DNA of 64,000 bases from Streptomyces sp. NBC_00376 (GCF_036077095.1 NZ_CP107960.1:8866001-8930000), one strand, 5' to 3'; positions 19,175 through 28,153 are shown, counted from the stretch's first letter. The notes: a model not told the origin generated them from the sequence alone. Program-made: numbers and translations.

Positions 19175-19349
19175 GGGTGTGGACCTCCGGGGAGTGGGCG
19201 CCGTGCCGGGGCGGCACGGCGCATGCGGGCGTCGCTCCGGGTGCGGAGCTCGTCGGCCGCCGGGAGGTTCCGGGCTCACCTGCCGCCCCGCAGTACGTCG
19301 TCCATCGTCTGCCTCCCGGGCCGGTTGACCTCTCATCCTAGACCAGTGG

Positions 19350-19450
19350 GTTGGAAAAAAAGACCCATGAGGCGGAGCCTGGGGGCGGTCCGGATCAGAG
19401 TGCATTTGTTTTTCAAACTAACTCCCTTATAGTGAGTCCTGTTTTCCAAC
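19350..19450 (+). promoter_or_regulatory. Promoter and probable HxlR operator
   Basis: An AT-rich island in GC-rich DNA. GTTGGAAAA (19350-19358) and its reverse complement TTTTCCAAC (19442-19450) flank a similar TTTTTCAAAC at about 19409. A -35-like TTGTTT (19406-19411) and -10-like TATAGT (19428-19433) are 16 bases apart, pointing towards the operon at 19498. Site assignment is by inspection only. Confidence 0.55.
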
Positions 19451-19497
19451 TATCTGGCTCGGGCATTCCTCGGGCCCGACCGAACGAGGAGACCGGA

Positions 19498-20745
19498 ATG
19501 AGGACTTCACCACCCGGCAGCACGTCTGTCACCGATGAGGCGGTGGCCCGGATCGACCCCCTGTGGAGGTCCTGGGCGGGCGCGCACGGGGGGCATGTCG
19601 CAGCGGCGGCGCTCACCGCCATGCGGGAACAGGGCGTCGGGCAAGGCCGCCCGCTCCGCGCCCTGACCGCGCACTTCCTCGCCCCTGTCGAGACCCGTCC
19701 GCTCGGCCTGTCCCTGACCGGACCCCGTAGGGGACGTCGGGCCTCCACCTGTCTCTTCACGGCCCATCAGGACGGAGCCGCGGTGCTCGCGGGGTCGGCG
19801 CTGTTTGGCTCCGGCCACCCGGGGCCCGGCTATGACGGGCGGGCCTTCCCCCAGGTACCGGGTCCGGCCGACTGCGTGCCCCTCGACCTGCCCGGCGGAT
19901 TCGTGGCCTTCGCCCAGCAGGTGGAAGTGCGACCCGCCACCGAGGCGCTGCCCCTCGCCGGGGGCGAGCTGGCCGAGCTGGTGGCCTGGGTGCGATTCAC
20001 CGACGGGCGGCCGCTGGACGAGGCCGCGGTCGTCACCCTCACCGATGTCCTCCCGCCCGCCCTGTTCGCGTGCTGGCGCACCCCGCGTCCGGTGCCGACC
20101 GCCGAGCTGACCATCCACTTCGCCGACACGCCGGCCTCCGAGGTACTCACGGACCGGGCCCTCGTCCGGATCCGTACCGAACAGGCCGGCGGCGGCTGGG
20201 CGGTCGACGACAGCGAGGTGTGGTCGGCCGACGGCCGACTGCTGGCCCTCGCCCGGCAGGCCCGCGTCGTCCAGGACGCCCCCCCCGGAGAACGCCCCCT
20301 CGCCCTCGGCAGCCCCCCGGGAGACCTCGTGAACACCGGCGGAGCCATCGCGCTCGTCACCGAAGCAGGCCGCGGACCGGGCCGCGCCGTCGCCCCCGTC
20401 CCCGGAAGGAACGGTGGCGGGGCCCCGGCCGACGTACTCCCCGTGCTCTCCCGGCACACGCTGCCGCAGACCGGCTCGTACGGCACCTTTGAGTCGGCGG
20501 CCCGGCCGATGACCAACGCGGTGCGCGAGGAGCTGCGTGCGCAGGGCACCCGCACCGTCGCCGTGTACCCGGAGTTCATCGACACCGACATGGCCGCCCA
20601 CGTCGACCGGGCCGGGATCATCCCTGCCGACGTGGTCGACCAGGTCCTCGACGCCGTCGAGGCCGCCCGCGAGGAACTCCTCGCCGACGACGTCCCCCGC
20701 CAGGCCGGGGCCATGCTGTCCGGAGGAGCGAACCATGACCACTGA
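19498..20745 (+). CDS. Thioesterase-like protein fused to a decayed SDR
   Basis: 415 residues, start ATG 19498 after GAGGAG. Residues 1 to about 265 look like a double-hotdog acyl-CoA thioesterase (HGGHVAAAALTAMREQ, LRALTAHFLAPVETRPLGLS, later PTAELTIHFADTP). After about residue 275 the chain becomes a short-chain dehydrogenase remnant: GGAIALVTEAGRGPGRAVA stands where TGxxxGIG is expected, and QTGSYGTFESAARPMTNAVR lacks the catalytic Lys of YxxxK. About 100 residues of the SDR fold are missing. The thioesterase part may be active; the SDR part cannot be. It overlaps the exporter gene by 11 bp. Confidence 0.75.
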   Translation: MRTSPPGSTSVTDEAVARIDPLWRSWAGAHGGHVAAAALTAMREQGVGQGRPLRALTAHFLAPVETRPLGLSLTGPRRGRRASTCLFTAHQDGAAVLAGSALFGSGHPGPGYDGRAFPQVPGPADCVPLDLPGGFVAFAQQVEVRPATEALPLAGGELAELVAWVRFTDGRPLDEAAVVTLTDVLPPALFACWRTPRPVPTAELTIHFADTPASEVLTDRALVRIRTEQAGGGWAVDDSEVWSADGRLLALARQARVVQDAPPGERPLALGSPPGDLVNTGGAIALVTEAGRGPGRAVAPVPGRNGGGAPADVLPVLSRHTLPQTGSYGTFESAARPMTNAVREELRAQGTRTVAVYPEFIDTDMAAHVDRAGIIPADVVDQVLDAVEAAREELLADDVPRQAGAMLSGGANHDH

Positions 20746-22180
20746 GCTGCGTGACACAACGGCCGAGGAGCGCGACGACGCCCGCGGCAACCGCCCCGGG
20801 CCGGTCCTCGTCGCCGCGTGCCTGGGACTGTTCACGGTGTTCCTCCAGACCACCCAGACCATCGGCACGCTCGGCGCCGTCCAGGCCGATCTGCGCCTCG
20901 CCCCGGCCGACATGGTGTGGGTGCCGAGCATGTACACCCTGGTCGTGGCATCCTGCGTACTCGGCGCGGGCGCCCTGGCCGACCGGTGGGGTCGCAAGCG
21001 CGTCTTCCTGACCGGGACCGCGGCGATGGCCGCAGGCGCTCTGGTTCTGGTCCTCGCCGACAACCTGGCCACCCTCCTCGTCGGCCAGGCGATCGCCGGT
21101 CTGGGCGGTGCCCTGATCACCCCCAGCTCTCTCGCGCTGATCACCCACGCCGTCCGCGACCCGCGCCGCCGTGCCGGGGCGATCGCCGCATGGGCGGCCA
21201 CCTCCGGGCTGGGCCTGGCCGTCGGCCCCCTTGTCGCGGGCCTCGCACTGCGCTGGTGGACCTGGCACGCGGCCTTCTGGCTCAACCTCGTCATGGCGGG
21301 CCTCGCAGCGATCGTCGCGCTCGGCCGGGTCGCCGAGTCCCGCAATCCGGCCCAGCGCCTGGACTGGGCGGGACAGTTCACCGCGATCGCAGGTCTCGCG
21401 CTCCTGGTCTTCTGGCTGATCGACGGCGGTCACCACGGCTACGGCTCCGCACGGGCCCTGGCCGCCGTTGTGGCAGCGGTCCTTCTGCTGGCCGCCTTCG
21501 CTCTGGTAGAACTGCGCCGTACCGCCCCCATGGTCGACCTGCGGCTGATGCGTGATCCCTCCTACAGCGTCTCCCTCCTGCTGGCCGGGACCGTCCTGTT
21601 CGGCTTCGTCGGCCTCAGCCTTCTCCAAGTGCTGTGGCTGCAGCGGGTACGGGGCCTGACCGCCCTGCAGGTGGGCGTTCAACTTCTTGCGGAATTCGGT
21701 GCGTTCATCGCCGCCTCGGTCCTGGCTGGCATACTGGTGCGTCGGCTCGGGCCGCGCGTCCTGATCACGGCGGGCCTGCTGTTCGCGGCCGTCGGCGCCG
21801 TCCTCTTCGCGCAGGTCGGACCGGGCACCGCGTTCGCCGGGTACGCCGCTGCGTTTGTCCTGTTCGGCTTCGGCTGCGGTCTCGCCAACGCCCCGTCCAC
21901 CGCCCTCGCCGTCGGCCACGTCCCACCGGGCCGCGAGGGCGAGGCGGGCGGCACCGTCAACGCCGCCCGTCAGATCGGCGCCGTCCTCGGCACCAGTATC
22001 CTCGGCACACTGGTCACCACCCGCTTCGAGGACCGCGTCGCCCACGTCCGCGACCCGCGCATCGCCTTCACCGACGCGGTCACCCACACCACCTGGGTCG
22101 CGGTCGCGGTCCTCGGCGCCGGCGCCGTATTGGCACTCGGACTGTCGGCCTGGTCCCGCCGCAGGGCAACCGCCGGGTGA
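20735..22180 (+). CDS. DHA2-type MFS multidrug exporter
   Basis: A 481-residue, probably 14-helix drug:proton antiporter in the cytoplasmic membrane. ATG 20735 has GGAGGAG upstream. It shows the family motifs between helices 2 and 3 (GALADRWGRKRVFLTGTAAM) and in helix 5 (SGLGLAVGPLVAGL), plus a late GGTVNAARQIGAVLGTSILG segment. It is translationally coupled to the thioesterase-SDR gene and probably under HxlR control, so it may export a substrate that the regulator senses. Confidence 0.9.
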   Translation: MTTELRDTTAEERDDARGNRPGPVLVAACLGLFTVFLQTTQTIGTLGAVQADLRLAPADMVWVPSMYTLVVASCVLGAGALADRWGRKRVFLTGTAAMAAGALVLVLADNLATLLVGQAIAGLGGALITPSSLALITHAVRDPRRRAGAIAAWAATSGLGLAVGPLVAGLALRWWTWHAAFWLNLVMAGLAAIVALGRVAESRNPAQRLDWAGQFTAIAGLALLVFWLIDGGHHGYGSARALAAVVAAVLLLAAFALVELRRTAPMVDLRLMRDPSYSVSLLLAGTVLFGFVGLSLLQVLWLQRVRGLTALQVGVQLLAEFGAFIAASVLAGILVRRLGPRVLITAGLLFAAVGAVLFAQVGPGTAFAGYAAAFVLFGFGCGLANAPSTALAVGHVPPGREGEAGGTVNAARQIGAVLGTSILGTLVTTRFEDRVAHVRDPRIAFTDAVTHTTWVAVAVLGAGAVLALGLSAWSRRRATAG

Positions 22181-22317
22181 CCGGGGCGAACGAGGCAGGG
22201 CGGGAAGCTGAACGCCACCCGGGCCGACGAACCTGAACCGCCTGCCCGCCTGTTTGCCCGCCTGCCCGTCCGGCGCGGTTCGCGAGGGCGGGCGGTTCAG
22301 GCGCGGGCGGGGCGGGT

Positions 22318-22440
22318 TCAGACCGGTTCGGGGGTGTCCTGCGGCGCCTCGCCGAACCGGGCCAGGGCCAGCGCGCCCGCCACCGCCACCACGAAGCCGA
22401 CGACGGGCCGCGCCGTCGCCAGCAGTCGTGCCACCCCGTC
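22318..22440 (-). pseudogene. C-terminal helix of a membrane protein
   Basis: On the minus strand a frame ends ARLLATARPVVGFVVAVAGA and a few polar residues before TGA at 22318-22320, looking like the last helix and tail of a transporter. It abuts the IS3 fragment. The origin cannot be decided. Confidence 0.3.
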
Positions 22441-22442
22441 GG

Positions 22443-22525
22443 CACAACCCGACAATCTCGGCCTTGAACTCCGGCGTGAATGAACGGCGAGGGCGGCGAG
22501 GCTTTTTCTTCCCCATGCTCTCCAT
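22443..22525 (-). pseudogene. IS3-family OrfA, N-terminal fragment
   Basis: Starting at ATG 22525 (or 22516) the minus strand encodes MESMGKKKPRRPRRSFTPEF then KAEIVGLCRRG. This is the usual opening of an IS3-type OrfA helix-turn-helix. It breaks off after about 28 residues. Confidence 0.65.
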
Positions 22526-22601
22526 GAACAGAGCCGAGCCTGCCAGTTGATCATGCTGCCCCGCCGGGGATCCCCAAGATCCCCGACTGTGAGGATGAGG
22601 C

Positions 22602-22684
22602 GGCACCGCTCGAGGGTCTGACCCGATCCCCGATTGACGCTTCGGCTGTCCTCACTCTGAATCGTCGGCCTTCCGAGCGGTGCC
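22602..22684. other. Long-range stem upstream of the second IS110-type transposase
   Basis: GGCACCGCTCG (22602-22612) pairs exactly with CGAGCGGTGCC (22674-22684) around a 61-nt internal part. It lies in non-coding DNA 130 bp before the transposase start and could belong to a structured RNA of the element or to whatever it inserted into. Confidence 0.3.
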
Positions 22685-22715
22685 AATGCGTGTACCGGCC
22701 GGAGATCGTGACCTC

Positions 22716-23893
22716 ATAGAAGCTTGACCCAAGCGGTCCCATCACAGTCGTGTCCGTCTGCCGGCCAGTGCGCGCGAACCCACTCGCCGCGCACGGAAGG
22801 AACCCGGCCACCATGTCACAGCCGATCGAGGTGATCGGCGGGATCGACACCCACACCGATCTCCACCAGGCCGCCGTCATCGACACCATCGGCCGACACC
22901 TGGCCACCGAGGCGTTCCCCACAACGCCCACGGGCTACCGAGACCTGCTGGAATGGCTGCACTCCCACGGCCAAGTACTGGTCGTGGGCATGGAGGGCAC
23001 AGGCTCCTTCGGTGCCGAACTTTCCCGCTATCTCCATACCAACCAGATCACTGTCATCGAGGTGGACCGACCCGACCGTCGTGCTCGTCGCGCGGCTGGG
23101 AAGTCCGACCCCATTGATGCCTACGCCGCCGCCACCGCGGTACTCGCCGGCCGCGCCACAGGCACCCCGAAGCACCGCGATGGTGCGGTCGAGGCAATCC
23201 GCGGACTGCGCGTGGTACGCGCCAGCGCCGTCAAGGCCCGCACTCAGACCATCAACCAGATCAAATCACTGATCATCACCGCGCCCGCTGCGGTACGCGA
23301 AGCACTGCGCTCGCTGACCACCACCGAGCTGGTCCGACGGCTCGCCGCCAGCCGTCCGGGCACCGACCTGGCTGCCCCGGCCACAGCCGTCAAACTGGCC
23401 CTCAAGCGTCTGGCCAAGCGCTACCGGCATTTGAGCGAGGAGATAGCAGACGCGGACGCCGACCTGCGCGTCCTGATCACTCGCACCGCCCCCGGCCTGC
23501 TCGCGCTGCCGGGCGTCGGGACCGAGACCGCCGGGCAGCTACTGGTCACCGCCGGCGACAACCCCGACAGGCTCGCTTCAGAGGCCTCATTCGCCCACCT
23601 GTGCGCCGCCTCACCCGTGCCAGCCTCATCCGGGCGCACAGACCGCCACCGACTCAACCGTGGTGGAGACCGCCAGGCCAACCGCGCGCTGCACACAATC
23701 GTGCTGGTCCGCATGCGTCACGACCCGCGCACCCGCGACTACGTCGCACGACGCACCCTCGAAGGACTCAAGACGAAGGACATCTTCAGATGCCTCAAGC
23801 GCTTCGTCGCGCGAGAGGTCTACCGCCACCTCACCAGCGCATTCACCGGCGCACCCGGGCCGTCTCCTGCAGCTTGACGATCTATAGAAGCTT
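22716..23893 (+). mobile_element. IS110-family element, second type, ends uncertain
   Basis: ATAGAAGCTT occurs at 22716-22725 and again at 23884-23893, closely bracketing the transposase gene. Just inside and outside these are inverted copies of an AGCTTGAC sequence (22721 and 23898). The ends therefore lie near these positions, but I cannot fix them to the base. The non-coding space inside these limits is only 87 bp before and about 6 bp after the gene, less than the other IS110 type here. Confidence 0.55.
22813..23877 (+). CDS. IS110-family transposase (second type)
   Basis: About 354 residues from ATG 22813. It has the RuvC-like DEDD nuclease N-terminus (GGIDTHTDLHQAAVIDTIG, with the first Asp in GID; GMEGTGSFG; then GKSDPIDAYAAA with the closing Asp residues). 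The C-terminal Tnp20 domain has LLALPGVGTETAGQLLVTAG and ASSGRTDRHRLNRGGDR. It is unrelated in detail to the three identical IS110 copies of the window. Upstream the frame stays open to 22750, but the domain begins at MSQPIEV. It appears intact. Confidence 0.9.
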   Translation: MSQPIEVIGGIDTHTDLHQAAVIDTIGRHLATEAFPTTPTGYRDLLEWLHSHGQVLVVGMEGTGSFGAELSRYLHTNQITVIEVDRPDRRARRAAGKSDPIDAYAAATAVLAGRATGTPKHRDGAVEAIRGLRVVRASAVKARTQTINQIKSLIITAPAAVREALRSLTTTELVRRLAASRPGTDLAAPATAVKLALKRLAKRYRHLSEEIADADADLRVLITRTAPGLLALPGVGTETAGQLLVTAGDNPDRLASEASFAHLCAASPVPASSGRTDRHRLNRGGDRQANRALHTIVLVRMRHDPRTRDYVARRTLEGLKTKDIFRCLKRFVAREVYRHLTSAFTGAPGPSPAA

Positions 23894-24037
23894 CAGAGTC
23901 AAGCTCAGGAGCTGAGGAGGATCGGTCGGTCCACGCGAGCTGTGGTCGCACACATCTGGGCCGTTCTTGAGGGCCAAGACCGCAGACGAATTCGTCGAAG
24001 GCCGTCGCTCGTAGTGTCGGCGCCTCTTCGGCTCAGG

Positions 24038-24733
24038 TCACTCCCCCCGCGCCCGCATGCCCCGGGCGCGGGCGGCCTTTGATGCCGTATCGGACCCCAG
24101 GAGATCGAGGACTTCGCGGGCACGGACCGGCTGAGTGGAGGAGGCAAGTACGCCCCCGCTGAAGAGCGAGGTGATCGCGGTGTCGCCCGGCAGCGGTCCG
24201 ACGACAACGACACCTGGCAGGTCCATCAGCTCGCTGTGCTGCTGAAAGGCCAGGTCGGCCTGTCCGGACGACAACAGGCTGCCGGCAGGCACACCTGGTG
24301 CTGCCTGAACAAGTCGGTCCCGAAGCGTGTCGGTGAGATCCAGCCTGCTGATCAGATCGATGAGTGCCGTCCCGCTCGGGCCTGTGGAGTAGGCGATCCT
24401 CTTCGCGGACAGGAGAGCGGCCCGCAGGTCGGATTCCGAGCCGAGTGCTGGAACCGGCGTTCCCTCCGGCACGGCGGTGACGACCTGGGAGATCCACAGC
24501 GGGCGCACCGTGTCCGCCAGGAGGTGCCCGTCCTTCCCCAGCGCAGCCAACGCTCCATCTGCGAGCACAAGAAGGTCGGCCTCAGCGCCTTCTCGTACTC
24601 GCCGTGCGGTCTCGACCCCGCCGGCGGCCTCGAATCGCACCGGAATGCCGTGGGCGAGTCGGATGTGCTCGGAAAGCTCGGCCAGTATCGGCCGCGTCGC
24701 CATCGAGGACAGCCCAGAGATCTCTCGGTTCAC
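24038..24733 (-). CDS. ModA-like substrate-binding protein without signal peptide
   Basis: 231 residues from GTG 24733, with AAGGAGG 5 bases upstream. The fold signatures fit molybdate-type periplasmic binding proteins: VRFEAAGGVETARRVREGAE, LLVLADGALAALG, the hinge AYSTGPSGTALIDLI, and GQADLAFQQHSELMDLPGV. A lipoprotein or Sec signal is missing, so it probably stays in the cytoplasm as a ligand sensor or enzyme rather than a transport component. It is divergent from the IclR gene at 24809, with only 75 bp between, so it is likely regulated by it. No ABC permease is nearby. Confidence 0.75.
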   Translation of the reverse strand: MNREISGLSSMATRPILAELSEHIRLAHGIPVRFEAAGGVETARRVREGAEADLLVLADGALAALGKDGHLLADTVRPLWISQVVTAVPEGTPVPALGSESDLRAALLSAKRIAYSTGPSGTALIDLISRLDLTDTLRDRLVQAAPGVPAGSLLSSGQADLAFQQHSELMDLPGVVVVGPLPGDTAITSLFSGGVLASSTQPVRAREVLDLLGSDTASKAARARGMRARGE

Positions 24734-24808
24734 ATAGCCTCCTTGGTGTGCGGCAGATGGTACGGCCCGCAGTCGGGCTGCTCAACGCCGGTCTGCGAGA
24801 CTGGCCGC

Positions 24809-25576
24809 GTGAGTACAACCCAGATCTCGGCGGCAGGAAAAGTCCTCAAAGTCCTCTCGGCCTTCGACCGTGAGCACCCGTCGCAGACTCTGTCGGAGGT
24901 CGCTCAGCGTACGGGTCTGGCCCTGAGCACCACGCACAGGGTGGTCGCGGAGCTGGCGGGCTGGGGCGCGCTGGAACGCGGAGAGGACGGGGCGTGGCAT
25001 GTCGGGCTGAGGCTCTGGGAGATCGCCTCGGGGTGCCCGCGCACTCAGATTTTGCGTGATGTGGCACTGCCTTTCATGCAGGACCTCTATGAGGTGACCC
25101 ACGAGAACATCCAGCTCGCGGTGCGCGAGGGCACAGAGCTCGTGTTCATCGAACGGATCGCCGGGCATCGGTCGGTGGAACTGCTGACCATGGTCGGGAC
25201 TCGTTTCCCGATCGCCTCCACCGGGATGGGCCGGGTGTTGCTGGCACACGCACCGCAGGAGATCCAGGAGGAGGTCCTCGATTCGCCACTGCGGGCCTGG
25301 ACCCCGCACACCGTCATCGACCCGAAGGCGCTGCGCACGCAGCTGGACCGTATCCGCCGCGAACAGGTCTTCATCAGCGACCGGCAGCTCTCGGAGAGCA
25401 CGGTCGCGGTTGCCGCGCCTGTACGGATCGGCCGGGCCGGGCCTGTCAGTGCCGCCCTGGGGATCGTGATCACAGCGCGTGGCGCGAGCCGTGCACGCAG
25501 GCTACGGGAGCCGCTTTTGAGGGCCACGCACGGGATCTCCGACGAGCTCGGCCGGCGTACCCGCGCGACTGCCTGA
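24809..25576 (+). CDS. IclR-family transcriptional regulator
   Basis: 255 residues, the normal family length. The N-terminal winged helix (AAGKVLKVLSAFDREHPSQT, LSEVAQRTGLALSTTHRVVA) is followed by the GAF-like effector domain (VFIERIAGHRSVELLTMVGT, PIASTGMGRVLLAH). GTG 24809 was chosen because it opens the domain; the frame upstream lacks any family likeness. It is divergent from the ModA-like gene. IclR proteins often respond to small organic acids, but no catabolic operon remains beside it. Confidence 0.9.
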   Translation: MSTTQISAAGKVLKVLSAFDREHPSQTLSEVAQRTGLALSTTHRVVAELAGWGALERGEDGAWHVGLRLWEIASGCPRTQILRDVALPFMQDLYEVTHENIQLAVREGTELVFIERIAGHRSVELLTMVGTRFPIASTGMGRVLLAHAPQEIQEEVLDSPLRAWTPHTVIDPKALRTQLDRIRREQVFISDRQLSESTVAVAAPVRIGRAGPVSAALGIVITARGASRARRLREPLLRATHGISDELGRRTRATA

Positions 25577-25579
25577 GAT

Positions 25580-25601
25580 CCGTCAGGCTTCCGCCTGACG
25601 G
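25580..25601 (+). terminator. Terminator hairpin after the IclR gene
   Basis: CCGTCAGGC, TTCC, GCCTGACGG: a perfect 9-bp stem with a 4-base loop, three bases after the stop codon. Confidence 0.8.
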
Positions 25602-26235
25602 AAACGCCGGCGACTGGCTGCGGCCGTGGGTGCCAACGTTCGAGGTGTTCGGAAGGCGCTGTCACGTTGTTGGGTGTGTGAGTGCCTGATGGTGTGTCGG
25701 GTGTGGTGGGGTCGGGTTCCGGCTCCGTGCTCAGGCCGTGGTGGGCCGGCTTGCAGCGCCGGTGATCTGGTCCCAGATGGCGAAGCGGGTGGTCATCTCG
25801 GTGCGGTATTCGGGGGCGGTCATCAGGTGGCGGCGTGGTCGGAAGTGGGGTGAGATGCCGCTGAACGCGGACAGGAACTGCTGGGCTCCGCCGACGCTAC
25901 GGAAGCCTTTCATGGCGTGTTCGCGCTGGCGGGTGGGCTGGTGGCTGTTCTCCGCCCGGTTGTTGAGGCCCTTGTGGGCGCGGTGTTCTACGGAGGGCAT
26001 GACCTCGCGGTGGGCCGCGCCGTAGGAGCGGAGCTTGTCGGTGACGATCACCCTCGGCACCGAGCAGGTTCTCTTGAGCAGTTTGCGGAAGAAGCGCCGG
26101 GCCGCGGCCTTGTCCCGGCGGGACCGGACCAGGATGTCGAGCACGTTGCCGTCGGCGTCAACGGCCCGCCAGAGGTACTTCTGCTCTCCGTTGATCTTCA
26201 CGAAGACCTCGTCCAGGTGCTTCCCAATGCCGATG

Positions 26236-27432
26236 TCAAGCCGCCGTCGTCACTGAGGGTATGACCTGGTAGCACCGTCGGTCACGGATCAGAGCCCACA
26301 GGACGTTGACGCGACGGCGTGCGAGCGCGAGGACGGCCTGGACGTGCCGTTTCCCCTCGGCGCGCTTGCGGTCGTAAAACTTCCGTGAGTTGGGGTCTCG
26401 TTGGACGCTGACCAGCGCGGAGATGTAGAAGACGCGCTGCAGGCGACGGTGGTATCTCGTCGGTCGGTGGTCGTTACCGCTGACCTGGCCGGAGTCGCGT
26501 GGGGCGGGGACCACGCCGGCGAAGGCCGCGAGCCGGTCGGCCGTGGGGAAGGCGTCCAGGCTGCCGCCGACGGCGACGAGGAACTCGGCACCGAGGATCG
26601 TGCCGATGCCGGGCATGGACTGGATCACGTCGGCCAGTTCGTGTTCGCGAAACCGGCCCTCGATGAGTTTGTCGGTCTCGGTGATCTTCTCGTTGAGGAC
26701 CATCACCTCCTTGGCGAGGGTGTGCACCATCTTCGCGATGGCCTTCTCACCCACGACGGCGGTGTGCTGGCGCTCGGCGGCCTCAACCACCTTCTCGGCG
26801 AGGGCAGCAGCGTTGCAGACCTTGCGGTTGCGCAGCCAGGCGGTCAGCCGCCGACTGCCCGCGCGGCGGATCGCTGCCGGTGTCTGGTAACCGGTTAGCA
26901 GCACCAGCGGGCCGACGTTACCCAGGTCGAGGGCCCGTTCCAGGGCCGGAAACATGCTGTTCAGCAGGGCCTTGAGCCGGTTGGTGGTGCGGGTGCGGTC
27001 GGCGACCAGATCGACGCGGTGGTCGGTCAGCAGCCGCAGCTCGAGCGTGGCTTCGTCGCCGGGGCGGATCGGCTGGAGGTCGCGGCGCATCCGGGCCTGG
27101 TCGGCGATCACGCGGGCGTCACGGGCGTCCGTCTTGCCCTGGCCGCGGTAGCTGTCGGTGGCCCGGTTGACCGCGATACCGGGGATGTAGACGAGCTCCT
27201 GGCCATGGTTGACCAGAAGGGCGATCAGCAGGCCGGGCTCGCCGCCGGTCATGTCAAGCGCCCAGGTCGTCTTGCCGCCGTCGGCGAGGTCCAGGACGTC
27301 ACCGATCAGCTTCAGCAGTTCCGGCTCGTCGTTGGCCACCCGACGCGACAGCAGCGTGTCGCCCTCGCTGTCCAGGACCAGGCAGTGGTGGTGGGTCTTG
27401 CCGCAGTCGGTTCCCGCCCATATCCGGCTCAT
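26236..27432 (-). CDS. IS110-family transposase (bridge-RNA type), copy 1
   Basis: 398 residues from ATG 27432 (GGAG 4 bases upstream). Identical protein to the copies at 40325 and 53571; motifs are described at 40325-41521. An upstream GTG would add 54 residues, but these come from the guide-RNA region and have no domain likeness. The gene ends 15 bp before the right end of the element. Confidence 0.92.
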   Translation of the reverse strand: MSRIWAGTDCGKTHHHCLVLDSEGDTLLSRRVANDEPELLKLIGDVLDLADGGKTTWALDMTGGEPGLLIALLVNHGQELVYIPGIAVNRATDSYRGQGKTDARDARVIADQARMRRDLQPIRPGDEATLELRLLTDHRVDLVADRTRTTNRLKALLNSMFPALERALDLGNVGPLVLLTGYQTPAAIRRAGSRRLTAWLRNRKVCNAAALAEKVVEAAERQHTAVVGEKAIAKMVHTLAKEVMVLNEKITETDKLIEGRFREHELADVIQSMPGIGTILGAEFLVAVGGSLDAFPTADRLAAFAGVVPAPRDSGQVSGNDHRPTRYHRRLQRVFYISALVSVQRDPNSRKFYDRKRAEGKRHVQAVLALARRRVNVLWALIRDRRCYQVIPSVTTAA

Positions 27433-27466
27433 CGTGCTCCATTCGGTCGTACATGCCTTGCGTACC

Positions 27467-27652
27467 ACGGACGACCTCGCCGGCATTGCTCTACACAGCG
27501 ACTTGTTCGCACTTCCCAATCGGCGGCCGAGTCGTCGTGGGGAGCCAGGCGGCCAAGCACCTGAAGCCACGAACGGCAGCCACTTGTCAGCCACACCCAG
27601 CTCCCCTGGGTGTCCTCACCCTACGAACGGGAGGACCAACCCGTTCAAGAAG
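27467..27652 (-). ncRNA. Predicted bridge RNA, copy 1
   Basis: Same RNA as at 40105-40290, on the minus strand. Target guides: GACAAGTGGC at 27579-27588 and CAGGTGC at 27557-27563. Donor guides: ATTGGGAAG at 27512-27520 and GTAGAGC at 27488-27494. RNA ends are estimates. Confidence 0.82.
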
Positions 27653-27956
27653 GTAGAGCCACTTGTCGCCGGGCCGGGGCCGCCTCCGGCGCAGGCCGTT
27701 GGCGTAGGCCTGCCCGAACTTCGCACACCAGCGGCGGACCGTCTCGTGGGAGACGACCACGCCGCGCTCGAGCATCAGCTCCTCGACCTCGCGGAACGAC
27801 AGCGGGAAGCGGTGGTACAGCCACACACAGTGGGCAATGACCTCGACCGGGTACCGGTGCCCCTTGTACGACGGCGATGCGCTGTCCACGGACGACCCCT
27901 CCCAGCATGACCAACCAGAAGATCATCCCACCCGGTCAGTCAACGTGACAGTGCCC

Positions 27957-28118
27957 TCCGGCCGCCTGGGTCGGCATCGCTGGGTGGTGGAACGCACGAT
28001 GTCCTGGCTGAACGGCTGCCGACGACTCCATCGACGCTATGAGCGCAAGGCCGAACACTTCCTCGCTTTCGTCGGAATCGCCGCAGCCCTCATCTGCTTC
28101 CGCCGACTCCCCAACTGA
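27957..28118 (+). pseudogene. IS5-type transposase, C-terminal fragment
   Basis: Directly right of the IS6 end the plus strand encodes LGRHRWVVERTMSWLNGCRR, LHRRYERKAEHFLAFVGIAA and ALICFRRLPN, then stops at 28118. It contains the catalytic Glu motif (VVERTMSWL) and end of an IS427-like IS5 transposase. The rest was removed at the IS6 junction. A second fragment of the same kind lies right of IS6 copy C (35792). Confidence 0.75.
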
Positions 28119-28153
28119 GCCCAGCCACCTCTGTGGCCCGGAGTGGTGGCGGC

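Larger units (their letters stand above)
26221..27657 (-). mobile_element. IS110-family element, copy 1 of 3
   Basis: 1,437 bp between two GC dinucleotides (26219-26220 and 27658-27659), one of which is the target's own. The transposase sequence and every guide position I compared are the same as in the copies at 40100 and 53346. It has no terminal inverted repeats, as expected for the family. The insertion point inside IS6 is the same in all three copies. Confidence 0.9.
25731..27889 (-). pseudogene. IS6 transposase gene of copy B, interrupted
   Basis: The 5' part (27889 down to 27660, GTG start) codes through GDKW. The 3' part (26218 down to 25731) resumes at HLDEVFVKI and runs to the normal stop. 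Joined, it would match the 239-residue transposase at 35006-35725, with one silent base difference noticed. The IS110 insert separates the HTH half from all catalytic residues, so the gene is dead unless the insert excises precisely. Confidence 0.85.
25655..27955 (-). mobile_element. IS6 copy B split by an IS110 insertion
   Basis: Ends are GGCGCTGTCACGTTG at 25655 and CAACGTGACAGTGCC ending 27955, the same imperfect terminal repeats as the intact copy at 34930. The IS6 gene is on the minus strand and is interrupted at its catalytic-motif codons by the IS110 at 26221-27657. The 8-bp flanks (GTTCGGAA and CTCCGGCC) do not match, so no target duplication survives. Confidence 0.9.

Noticed and set aside
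20618..22606. 662-codon minus-strand frame opposite the DHA2 exporter
   Set aside because: Gln/Asp/Gly-rich shadow; only its first ~28 codons are sense (IS3 OrfA fragment).
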